A stretch of 5,713 bases of DNA from Planctomycetales bacterium (GCA_030642005.1 DAOWOP010000173.1:1-5713), one strand, 5' to 3'; shown: positions 1-5,688, counted from the stretch's first letter. The notes: generated by a model not told the origin, from the letters alone. Numbers and translations are program-made.

Positions 1-176
1 TCTCCTTCAAACAGTGTGCGATCTTATCTAAATAGTTCTTGAAAATAATATCATTATCAGCCCCATAAGCTTGAACGATTCCTCTTTAGAAGAATCCTTT
101 TCCAATAAACCCTCTTGTATAAAGAAAGAGACAAATGAACCCATCTAAGTATAGTCCTTTCGGACGAGGCGCATTT
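1..176. other. AT-rich stretch without a convincing gene
   Basis: This stretch is about 37% GC by hand count, clearly lower than the GC-rich genes to its right. I see no ORF with a start codon and ribosome binding site. On the minus strand, bases 2-85 are open and run off the left edge. That translation looks protein-like (it includes RGIVQAYGADND and FKNYLDKIAHCLKE), but it is preceded by an in-frame TAA at 86-88 and has no ATG. It could be the remnant of a decayed gene, or chance. The base composition suggests a different origin from the rest of the window, or an old intergenic region. Confidence 0.4.
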
Positions 177-205
177 GGAATTAAGGGGACGGAGCACTTA
201 ATTCC
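177..205. repeat. 9-bp perfect inverted repeat, REP-like hairpin
   Basis: GGAATTAAG (177-185) pairs perfectly with CTTAATTCC (197-205) around an 11-nt loop, gggacggagca. The plus strand carries a GGGGACGG motif running from the end of the left arm into the loop. A foldable arm with a short conserved-looking G-rich motif at its foot resembles the REP palindromes mobilised by Y1 (RAYT-type) transposases. That resemblance is an inference from form, and no transposase is present in the window. The element ends one base before the stop codon of the DUF433 gene, so on the minus strand it could also serve as a weak terminator, although it lacks a clear U-tract. Confidence 0.5.
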
Positions 206-206
206 C

Positions 207-410
207 TCAATTCCCGGCGAATAACAGGCATGCCTGGACGTCTTCGGGTGTCAGGCCTTCGTATTCTTTCAGGATATCCTCGGCTGTCGTTCCGTGTGCC
301 AGCAGGCCTACGATGAAATCTACCGTCAGGCGAGTGCCTCGGATTACCGGCTTGCCTGTCATCACCTTCGGGTTCAATGTGATGCGTTCGAGTAGTTCAT
401 TGTCGGTCAT
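207..410 (-). CDS. DUF433 family antitoxin (VapB-like), C-terminus probably truncated
   Basis: A 67-residue protein of the DUF433 family. These are small winged-helix-type DNA-binding proteins, usually the antitoxin of a pair with a PIN-like DUF5615 toxin. The family signature is plain: LLERITLNPKVMTGKPVIRGTRLTVDF near the N-terminus (I split it here only as LLERITLNPKV, then GKPVIRGTRLTV), then a helical region with DILKEYEGLTPEDVQACLLFA. I chose the ATG at 410 over the longer TTG start at 440 because AGGAGA (417-422) sits 6 nt upstream of it and family members typically start just before ELLERI. Members ending in CLLFA normally run another ten or more residues. Here the protein stops after only GN, right against the inverted repeat at 177-205. 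No toxin gene follows at 1-206, so this is an orphan and may be non-functional or a solo regulator. The family call is secure; activity is uncertain. Confidence 0.85.
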   Translation of the reverse strand: MTDNELLERITLNPKVMTGKPVIRGTRLTVDFIVGLLAHGTTAEDILKEYEGLTPEDVQACLLFAGN

Positions 411-416
411 GCCAAT

Positions 417-422
417 TCTCCT
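417..422 (-). promoter_or_regulatory. Shine-Dalgarno site of the DUF433 gene
   Basis: AGGAGA on the minus strand lies 6 nt before the ATG at 410. It decides the start in favour of that ATG, because the upstream in-frame TTG at 440 has no comparable site. A TATAAA-like hexamer (427-432) lies just upstream, but its best -35 match (TTGATT, 453-458) is 20 bp away, so I do not call a promoter. Confidence 0.65.
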
Positions 423-456
423 GTCCTTTATATTCGCCAATCACCGGCAGGAAATC

Positions 457-494
457 AAGGCGTAGGTTGGGACGAGTGAAACGAGCCCCGCCTT
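457..494. repeat. Imperfect palindromic element upstream of the antitoxin
   Basis: AAGGCG (457-462) and CGCCTT (489-494) form a 6-bp inverted repeat. Inside it, GGG (469-471) can pair with CCC (486-488) across an asymmetric bulge. The interior also holds a short direct repeat, ACGAG at 472-476 and again at 481-485. The phrase GTAGGTTGGGACGAGTGAA resembles dispersed hairpin repeats known from many bacterial genomes, an impression from memory that a search would have to confirm. It lies between the antitoxin start and the strong hairpin at 521-579, where the antitoxin promoter would be expected. Confidence 0.35.
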
Positions 495-520
495 TACTTG
501 AACTGCACGGTGTCAACAGC

Positions 521-579
521 AAAACAGAGCCGAACGGCAAGCCAATGCCGAAAGTTGGCTTGCCGTTCGGCTCTGTTTT
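521..579 (-). terminator. Perfect 25-bp hairpin, probable intrinsic terminator of the large gene
   Basis: Bases 521-545 and 555-579 are perfect reverse complements (25 bp) around a 9-nt loop, tgccgaaag. The stem is GC-rich in the middle and ends in AAAA on the left and TTTT on the right, with one more T at 580. In either direction the RNA therefore ends the hairpin with a U-run, so it can work both ways. It lies 58 nt past the stop codon of the large minus-strand gene (638) and before the antitoxin gene, so its likely job is to end the large transcript. The stem is much longer than in a usual intrinsic terminator, and the perfect pairing suggests recent formation or selection. Confidence 0.75.
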
Positions 580-637
580 TAAGCATTGAGCCGAGCCTGC
601 AACCCTGCGTAAGTACACTAATTTTTTTCGTCCCGTG

Positions 638-3600
638 TTATTTCCCCTGTTCGCTGAGTTTGCGGAAGTATTTTTGGAGAACCTCGCGGTACTCGGCTGG
701 GAGTTTGGCTTTCATTGCGTCGGCGATGTCGTCGCGGATGTGCTTGGGCATGTTCGCGGTCGAATCGGTCGTAACGTCGATCCGGCCGGTCAGGAGTTGG
801 TGGGTTCGCCTCAAGGCTGACAGCGTAACAGGCCGGCGGCGGAGGGCGTTTTGGTAGCGGAAATTGTCCAGGTCGCCCTGGACCCGGTTCATCAGCGTAA
901 TTGCCCGGAGGAACTGGAAATTGGAGTAATCGGTAACCTTAAACGCAGCCCGCATGCGCTCGGCCCGGTTCAGCAGTTGTGCGTGCCTGCCGGCCAATCG
1001 TTTGAGTTGCTGTTTGGCCGGCGGCGGCAGGGGGCCTTCGAGTCCTTCCGCCCCTGCGCCGGAGAGTTTTCCTCCGCCGGTGGCTCCGCCGGCGGGATCG
1101 GTGGATTTGTCGGCGACCTGGCCTTTCTGGAACGGTTCGGGTGTCAGGCGTGTCGGCGTCCGCCTGCCTCCCTTGCCGACGGCCTTGTCCTCGACGTACT
1201 CGCCGGTGCTCTTTCCGGTCCGGCCTTCGCCGCTCCTGCCGCCGATCTCGGACGTGTTCGGCAACTGGTTGCCGGTAACGCCCTGGGCGTTCATGTTGGA
1301 TATAGGCCCGTCCATCGCGTCCCACCCGATGCCCTTGTCCCCGCTCATCGTGTACTTGCCGGTGATGTCGTCCATCTCATCGAAGAGGTCTTCTTCGGCT
1401 TCCAGCAGGTCGCCGATAAGGTCTTCAAGTTCCTTTGGCAGTTCGGCCTGTTCGACGTTCATCTGCCCGGCGGGGTCTTCCATGTCCCACTTGATGCGGT
1501 CAGGCTCGTCGGGCAGCCATTTTTCGATGTTGGCCGTCAGTGTCCTTGCGTTTTCGATGCCGTTGTCCTCGATGGCGGTGGCGATCTCGACGGCCTTCTT
1601 GGCCAGGGCGTCTTTCGCCATTGTTACGTCGGATTTGATCGAGAGTAGTTCGGCGAGCAGGGCTGGGTTCGAAAAATCCTGCTGGGCGAGTTTGGAGAAA
1701 TCAGCGAAGGCCTCGTTGAGGAATTTCTCCCATTTATCCTGGGCGGCGACGAGTTCCTTGAGGAGTTTTTCGTCTTCGGTGGTGAAGTTATCGACGGGCC
1801 TTTTTGTCAGGCGTTCGGAGGCTTTGATGATTTTCTTTTGGCTTTCGATGAATTTTTTCAGGTCGCTTTTGAGTTTGGCGAGTTTTTCTCGTGCTTCGGG
1901 GGGCAGGTCGGCTCCGGCGGCGGTTTTTTTCGCGGCTTCGGGGTTCGCCAGCGACGGCAGGATAGCCAGCATCATCTGGAGCGAGTGGATGATCCTGTTC
2001 TGCGTGGCAGCGAGCGTTTGGCAGGCGAGCGTCAGCCCGGCCCGGTCGCCGGCGTCCTGGTTGGCAAGGACCCGCGCCTGTGTTACAGCCACGGCGGCTT
2101 CATTGTTGGCCAGCAGAGCCAAAGCCTGCTGAACAGTTATCATTTCCGGCTCGAAGGGGAACTTTTCGACGACGTTGAGCATATCGGTCCGAATCGCCTG
2201 CTGGCCTGCGAGGATTTCCCGGCCGATAGACGTGAGTTTTTTTGCGGCTATTTCGGTGTTGACTCGTTGGGTTTCCTGGGCGGCGAGGATTTTCATCAGG
2301 CGTGCGCGGAGTTGTTCGTATCTTCCGGCGCGTTCTGCCGCGACTTTGGCGGCGTCGCGGACGATGATCTTGAACTTCGGCGTGGCGGCGGTCTGAGGCC
2401 CGCCGAGGTTGCCCAGCCTCCGCCCGTCGTCGGCGGTGGCGTAATAGACGATTACATCACCTTCGCGGTATTGGCCGGTGATGTTGATTGTGTAAGCCAT
2501 CTCGTCTGTCGTCTTGCCGCGGGCCTGGGCGAAATCGCGGACCATTCGCCCCTGCCGGCCTTCCGGCCCCATGAACAATTTCACCGACGCCAGGCCGTGG
2601 TCGTCGGAGGCCTTGAGCAGTGTGGCGAGTTTCCCGCCCGGGCCGACAGCCATATCGCGATTGGGCTTGACGAAGGCGATCTTCGGCGGCGAGTCGGGGA
2701 TCGCGCGAATGTCGTAGTAACCGTTCGTTACGCCTTCTGCTTCGGCGGCGCCGTTTTCGGGCAGTTGCTGAATGGCCCTGCCGGCGCTGTCGGCAAGGAC
2801 GATGCGATATGCGTCGTCGCCGACAACTCGCAGCACGGCGGTGAAGGCGTTCCCGTCCGGCCCCGGTCGCATCGAGGCCGATTCGCCGCTGCGTCTTCGC
2901 AGCACAGCCGTCAGAGCCGTCGGGCTGTTCTTTTTCAGTCGCAGCGTAACCTTTACCGTCGTTCCGGTCGGCGCTTCAATAGGCCCGGCGGCGTCGGCGA
3001 CCCGCTCGGTCTTGCGGTTGATGTACTGCGGAAAGGCGTACACCAGGTCCAGCCCCGAAACCTCGACGTGCTGGATGACCGTGATGGCGTAGTACGGCTT
3101 ATCGGTCGGGAACTTTGAATCCCCGATCCACACGGCATATTGGAGCGACTGTTCCAGTTTGCCGAAGGCGCAGGTGTAAGTTGCCCGGTCCGCCGACGGC
3201 AGCATTGTCCGCCTGGAGTCTTCCGCCCCGTTGCAGTGGAAGACGATTCGCGTTTCGTAGCGTTGTCGCTGCGGGTTTTCAATCTTTGCGACGATGTTCA
3301 ACTGTTCGCCCACGAAGCGGGTCGCATCGCCAGGCTCCAGCGAGATTAGTTTTACTGTCGGGATTTCCCTGACGTAGCCGGTCGGGCCGAAAACAGCCGA
3401 GATGCCCCTGGTAAGTCTTGGTCCCTGGAGCAGCGCGAAGACGCACAGCACAGCCGCCGCTATACCGGCCGAAATGCCCCATCGTTTCATTGGCAGCGTA
3501 TCGACGGCCGAGGCCATCGGCATCTTGGCCGTCCGGCTGACGGTCTCGCGGATGACGCTTTGCACCAGCGGCCCGGAGACCTGCTGGCCGTCACCGCCGA

Positions 3601-3943
3601 GTTGGACGGCGTTGATGAGGGCGTTGTCCAGCCCGCCGGTCGCCTCCTCGACCAGGCGGGCTGCCTGGCTGTAATTGAGCCGTCGGCGGATCGGAAGGAT
3701 CGCCAGCCAGGCCAGTCCCGCCGCCCATGTCGCAGCCACCGCCGCCAGGAGCACCCATCGCAGCGCCGCCGGTGGCTGACCGGGCCAATAGCCCGCCAGG
3801 CCCGCCACCGTCAGAGACCCGCAGACGATCGCTACGACACCTGCGGCGGAGCGGGCGATCTGAACACGCCCGAACCGTTTGCGCACCGCATCCAGGCGGG
3901 CGATAACCGAATCCATCTCCTCATGCCGCGCCGGCGTATTCAT
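638..3943 (-). CDS. Large DUF4175-like membrane-anchored protein with coiled-coil region
   Basis: A protein of 1101 residues with unknown biochemical role. Visible layout: a charged N-terminus; three hydrophobic segments at about 31-51, 61-83 and 155-173; a beta-rich stretch of Ig-like character at about 190-530, including ASDDHGLASVKLFM at 445-458; a long Ala/Lys/Glu-rich helical region, probably coiled coil, at about 535-860; a Gly-rich low-complexity linker at about 862-975; and a C-terminal helical part ending LPAEYREVLQKYFRKL. This topology and the DDHGL motif fit DUF4175-type proteins. In planctomycetes, as I recall, these often sit near MoxR ATPase, DUF58 and BatA/von Willebrand genes. 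None of these is in the window. I chose the ATG at 3943 because it has a strong ribosome binding site and because the upstream in-frame TTG (3961) falls at or before the predicted transcription start. The bulk of the protein is probably outside the cytoplasmic membrane. The reading frame is intact, and the long open frames on the opposite strand are shadows. The coding call is firm, the family name moderate. Confidence 0.8.
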   Translation of the reverse strand: MNTPARHEEMDSVIARLDAVRKRFGRVQIARSAAGVVAIVCGSLTVAGLAGYWPGQPPAALRWVLLAAVAATWAAGLAWLAILPIRRRLNYSQAARLVEEATGGLDNALINAVQLGGDGQQVSGPLVQSVIRETVSRTAKMPMASAVDTLPMKRWGISAGIAAAVLCVFALLQGPRLTRGISAVFGPTGYVREIPTVKLISLEPGDATRFVGEQLNIVAKIENPQRQRYETRIVFHCNGAEDSRRTMLPSADRATYTCAFGKLEQSLQYAVWIGDSKFPTDKPYYAITVIQHVEVSGLDLVYAFPQYINRKTERVADAAGPIEAPTGTTVKVTLRLKKNSPTALTAVLRRRSGESASMRPGPDGNAFTAVLRVVGDDAYRIVLADSAGRAIQQLPENGAAEAEGVTNGYYDIRAIPDSPPKIAFVKPNRDMAVGPGGKLATLLKASDDHGLASVKLFMGPEGRQGRMVRDFAQARGKTTDEMAYTINITGQYREGDVIVYYATADDGRRLGNLGGPQTAATPKFKIIVRDAAKVAAERAGRYEQLRARLMKILAAQETQRVNTEIAAKKLTSIGREILAGQQAIRTDMLNVVEKFPFEPEMITVQQALALLANNEAAVAVTQARVLANQDAGDRAGLTLACQTLAATQNRIIHSLQMMLAILPSLANPEAAKKTAAGADLPPEAREKLAKLKSDLKKFIESQKKIIKASERLTKRPVDNFTTEDEKLLKELVAAQDKWEKFLNEAFADFSKLAQQDFSNPALLAELLSIKSDVTMAKDALAKKAVEIATAIEDNGIENARTLTANIEKWLPDEPDRIKWDMEDPAGQMNVEQAELPKELEDLIGDLLEAEEDLFDEMDDITGKYTMSGDKGIGWDAMDGPISNMNAQGVTGNQLPNTSEIGGRSGEGRTGKSTGEYVEDKAVGKGGRRTPTRLTPEPFQKGQVADKSTDPAGGATGGGKLSGAGAEGLEGPLPPPAKQQLKRLAGRHAQLLNRAERMRAAFKVTDYSNFQFLRAITLMNRVQGDLDNFRYQNALRRRPVTLSALRRTHQLLTGRIDVTTDSTANMPKHIRDDIADAMKAKLPAEYREVLQKYFRKLSEQGK

Positions 3944-3946
3944 AGA

Positions 3947-3956
3947 CCCTCTCCCT
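3947..3956 (-). promoter_or_regulatory. Shine-Dalgarno site of the large gene
   Basis: The minus strand reads AGGGAGAGGG just before the ATG at 3943, with 3 nt between the end of the purine run and the start codon. This supports 3943 as the start rather than the TTG at 3961 or the internal ATG at 3916. Confidence 0.65.
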
Positions 3957-3966
3957 GACAACCTCT

Positions 3967-3994
3967 ATTATATTCTAAACGCAATTGCGGGCAA
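3967..3994 (-). promoter_or_regulatory. Sigma-70-type promoter of the large gene
   Basis: The minus strand carries a perfect -10 hexamer TATAAT (3972-3967) and a fair -35 hexamer TTGCCC (3994-3989, 4 of 6 matches) separated by 16 bp. The predicted transcript start is near 3960, leaving a leader of about 17 nt that still holds the ribosome binding site. The spacer contains the perfect 10-bp palindrome CGCAATTGCG (3980-3989), which overlaps the last base of the -35 hexamer and could be an operator. Confidence 0.5.
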
Positions 3995-4042
3995 AAAGAT
4001 GCGAGGAAATTGAAAATCACATCTCTTGCATTGGCGTCTGCC

Positions 4043-4050
4043 GATAATAT
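4043..4050 (+). promoter_or_regulatory. Candidate -10 element for the tRNA-Arg transcript
   Basis: GATAATAT contains GATAAT (5 of 6 matches to the -10 consensus) 17 nt before the tRNA, which places transcription start near 4055. No good -35 lies at 16-18 bp. TTGAAA at 4010-4015 is a strong hexamer but is 27 bp away. A promoter is expected here because the large gene is transcribed divergently, but the exact elements are uncertain. Confidence 0.35.
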
Positions 4051-4065
4051 CATAAGGGCAGTTAT

Positions 4066-4139
4066 ACGCCCGTAGCTCAACCGGACAGAGCAGCGGTCTT
4101 CTAAACCGCAGGTTGGAGGTTCGAGCCCTCCCGGGCGTG
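4066..4139 (+). tRNA. tRNA-Arg, anticodon TCT
   Basis: A full cloverleaf can be drawn by eye. Acceptor stem ACGCCCG (4066-4072) pairs with CGGGCGT (4132-4138). D-stem GCTC pairs with GAGC (4075-4078 and 4088-4091). Anticodon stem GCGGT pairs with ACCGC (4093-4097 and 4105-4109) around the loop CTTCTAA, giving anticodon TCT at 4100-4102. The variable loop is 5 nt. T-stem GGAGG pairs with CCTCC (4115-4119 and 4127-4131) around the loop TTCGAGC. The discriminator base is G (4139). CCA is not encoded, so it must be added after transcription. The tRNA reads arginine codons AGA and probably AGG. The next gene starts 9 nt downstream on the same strand. Confidence 0.95.
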
Positions 4140-4148
4140 GTTGTCGCA

Positions 4149-4706
4149 ATGGCCGAGAAAGCGAAAGACATATACGAGGCGGAGTATCTGAGCCTGGACG
4201 ATGCAGCCCTGCTGGCCCAATGCGACGTGAACATCTACAAGTCCTCCGGCCCGGGCGGGCAGCATCGCAATAAGGTCTCGTCGGCCATCCGGCTTCGGCA
4301 TCGCCCCACGGGTATTACAGCCCAGGGCTGCGACAATCGGTCTCAGCACGCAAACAAGCGGGATGCGCTGAAGCGTCTGCGGGTGAAAATCGCCTGCCAG
4401 GTCCGCAGGCCTGTGGATCCGAAGCAGCCGCCGCCGGAAGTAACGGCCTCATGCGTGTTCACGCCGAAGGGCGCCGAGGTCGCCGCGAAGAAGCGGCTCC
4501 GGGTCGGCAGGAGAGATAAGCGGTTCTGGGCGGTAGGGCAGTTCCTGCTGGACCTGCTGGATGCCTGCGGCGGGCGGTTGTCCGAAGCGGCCGGCGCGAT
4601 GGAAATCAGCACCAGCAACCTTACATCGGTCATCAAGCAGGATCGCCACCTGTACGCAGCCGCACAGGAAATCCGCAAACGCCACGATCTGGGGCCGATG
4701 AAATAA
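4149..4706 (+). CDS. Class-I release-factor-like GGQ protein, probable ribosome rescue or peptidyl-tRNA hydrolysis factor
   Basis: A 185-residue protein with the RF-1 catalytic domain: SSGPGGQHRNKVSSAIRL at residues 32-49, where GGQ (36-38) is the motif that triggers peptidyl-tRNA hydrolysis in the ribosome. CDNRSQHANKRDAL (61-74) is the second conserved block. It lacks the codon-recognition domain of RF1/RF2, as do ArfB/YaeJ and ICT1, so it should act without reading a stop codon, for example on stalled ribosomes. A basic stretch, KKRLRVGRRDKR, lies at 114-125. In place of a simple basic tail it ends with a helical module, about 130-180, whose LSEAAGAMEISTSNLTSVIK part looks like a helix-turn-helix. 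I chose the ATG at 4149 because upstream in-frame starts lie inside the tRNA gene. There is no clear Shine-Dalgarno, and cleavage at the tRNA 3' end would leave a leader of about 9 nt. The DUF2520 gene follows after 14 nt. The domain call is firm; the rescue role is inferred. Confidence 0.85.
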   Translation: MAEKAKDIYEAEYLSLDDAALLAQCDVNIYKSSGPGGQHRNKVSSAIRLRHRPTGITAQGCDNRSQHANKRDALKRLRVKIACQVRRPVDPKQPPPEVTASCVFTPKGAEVAAKKRLRVGRRDKRFWAVGQFLLDLLDACGGRLSEAAGAMEISTSNLTSVIKQDRHLYAAAQEIRKRHDLGPMK

Positions 4707-4710
4707 CCAA

Positions 4711-4718
4711 AGGTGATC
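4711..4718 (+). promoter_or_regulatory. Shine-Dalgarno site of the DUF2520 gene
   Basis: AGGTGATC is complementary to the universally conserved GATCACCT near the 3' end of 16S rRNA. It ends 2 nt before the ATG, with AGGTG 5 nt away. It lies in the 14-nt gap after the release-factor-like gene, as expected for translation within one operon. Confidence 0.6.
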
Positions 4719-4720
4719 GT

Positions 4721-5605
4721 ATGAATGACAAACTCGACATTGTGATAATCGGTCCGGGTGTGGTTGGGCGGACGCTTGCGATCCTGGCCGGCCGGGCGGG
4801 ATGGCGCGTGGTAGGCATAGGCGCTCGCGATGCGAGCAAGGCCCGCGAAGCCGCCGAGGACGTCGGACCTGATGTCCGCGCGGGAAAACCCGACCAAATT
4901 GCTCCGCTGGGGCAACTTGTGCTGCTGACGGTCTCGGACGACGCCATTGAGCCGGTCTGCCGGCAATTGGCCGAGGGCGGCTGCTTCGCTGACGGAGCGG
5001 TCGTAGCGCACTGCTGCGGGGCTATCGCATCTGACATCCTTTCGTCGGCCCGCGAACTCTGCGGCTCGGCCGTCGGGTCGATGCACCCGCTCCAGACCTT
5101 CCCCAATGTCGAGGCCGGTCTAAAAAAACTGCCCGGCGCGTACTGTTTCTGCGAAGGCGATGAGCAGGCGGTCGAGGCGTTGGAAGCCCTGGCTCAGGCC
5201 GTTGGCGGCAAACCCGTTCGCATGTCGGCTGACGGAAAGTTGCTCTACCACGCCTCGGCTGTGATGGCGTGCAATTACTTTACCGCTCTGATAAATGCCG
5301 CCCTTGCCACAGCGGGCCATGCCGGTATTTCCGGCGACGACGCACTGGCCGCCCTTGAGCCGCTCGTCCGCGCGACGATGGATAACGTCTTCGCCCAAGG
5401 CCCGGCCAAGGCACTGACCGGCCCAATCGCCCGCGGCGACGAAAAACTGGTCGCCCGACAATTCGCCGACATCGCCGCAGCCGACAAAAACCTCGGACAA
5501 ATCTACCAGGTTCTTGGCCTATGGACAGTCGATGTCGCACTGCGAAAGGGAACCATCAACGACGAAAAAGCACAGAAATTGCGGGAAATATTCGAGGAAA
5601 AGTAA
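4721..5605 (+). CDS. Rossmann-fold / DUF2520 domain protein, predicted NAD(P)-binding oxidoreductase
   Basis: A 294-residue protein of the Rossmann-like plus DUF2520 family (COG5495 type), related in fold to pyrroline-5-carboxylate reductase and F420-dependent NADP reductase proteins. The N-terminal half has the dinucleotide-binding loop GPGVVG (11-16) after a hydrophobic strand. VSDDAI (71-76) closes the Rossmann part, and the family signature GSMHPLQTFP follows (119-128). The C-terminal helical DUF2520 domain has YHASAVMACNY (176-186) and LTGPIARGD (232-240), both typical. Length is normal and no key motif is missing. The substrate is not known for this family and nothing in the window reveals it. 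The gene starts 14 nt after the release-factor-like gene, with its own good ribosome binding site, so the two are probably cotranscribed. The protein is soluble and cytoplasmic by appearance. Confidence 0.88.
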   Translation: MNDKLDIVIIGPGVVGRTLAILAGRAGWRVVGIGARDASKAREAAEDVGPDVRAGKPDQIAPLGQLVLLTVSDDAIEPVCRQLAEGGCFADGAVVAHCCGAIASDILSSARELCGSAVGSMHPLQTFPNVEAGLKKLPGAYCFCEGDEQAVEALEALAQAVGGKPVRMSADGKLLYHASAVMACNYFTALINAALATAGHAGISGDDALAALEPLVRATMDNVFAQGPAKALTGPIARGDEKLVARQFADIAAADKNLGQIYQVLGLWTVDVALRKGTINDEKAQKLREIFEEK

Positions 5606-5611
5606 CCGTTC

Positions 5612-5633
5612 AGCCCCATCGGGGCGTTCGTTT
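5612..5633. repeat. Short palindromic repeat, copy 1
   Basis: GCCCC (5613-5617) and GGGGC (5621-5625) form a 5-bp stem around the triloop ATC, followed by GTTCGTTT. It starts 7 nt after the stop codon of the DUF2520 gene. It matches the unit at 5689-5710 at 15 of the first 20 positions. It could act as a weak terminator, but the following bases are not a clean T-run. Confidence 0.5.
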
Positions 5634-5637
5634 CTAG

Positions 5638-5667
5638 CCCAGGGCGCAGCCGAAGGCAAGCCCTGGG
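5638..5667. repeat. 8-bp inverted repeat between the two short palindromes
   Basis: CCCAGGGC (5638-5645) pairs perfectly with GCCCTGGG (5660-5667). The 14-nt loop contains a small inner hairpin, GCC (5649-5651) with GGC (5655-5657). It lies between two copies of another palindrome and is probably part of the same composite repeat element. The first arm resembles the phrase TAGCCCAGGG seen in dispersed repeats of PVC genomes, an impression from memory. Confidence 0.45.
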
Positions 5668-5688
5668 GAAAAGTTTATGATGTATTGA

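Noticed and set aside
135..224. Plus-strand 29-codon ORF from an ATG at 135.
   Set aside because: It has no ribosome binding site, runs through the palindrome and overlaps the antitoxin end, so it is probably chance.
491..516. Perfect minus-strand TTGACA (516-511) as the -35 of an antitoxin promoter.
   Set aside because: No acceptable -10 hexamer lies 15-19 bp downstream. The nearest, TAAAGG, is only 14 bp away.
397..618. Minus-strand open frame of 73 residues spanning the 25-bp hairpin.
   Set aside because: Its translation is partly the two arms of the hairpin, it overlaps the antitoxin start and promoter region, and it has no family resemblance.
954..3118. Long plus-strand open frames opposite the large gene (851-1648, 954-2132, 1838-3118).
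   Set aside because: They lie wholly antisense to an intact gene with clear domains. Their translations are low-complexity (Ser-rich, or Gly/Phe/Val-rich) without family motifs, as expected from GC-rich codon bias.
4066..4139. tRNA gene as the attachment site of an integrated element.
   Set aside because: No integrase gene and no repeated copy of the tRNA 3' end is visible in the window.
4113..4148. Extended N-terminus of the release-factor-like protein beginning inside the tRNA.
   Set aside because: The added residues are encoded by the T-arm and acceptor stem of an intact tRNA, and the ATG at 4149 gives a normal-looking N-terminus.
4343..5106. Minus-strand open frames opposite the release-factor-like and DUF2520 genes.
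   Set aside because: They are shadows of two well-supported plus-strand genes and show no recognisable motifs.
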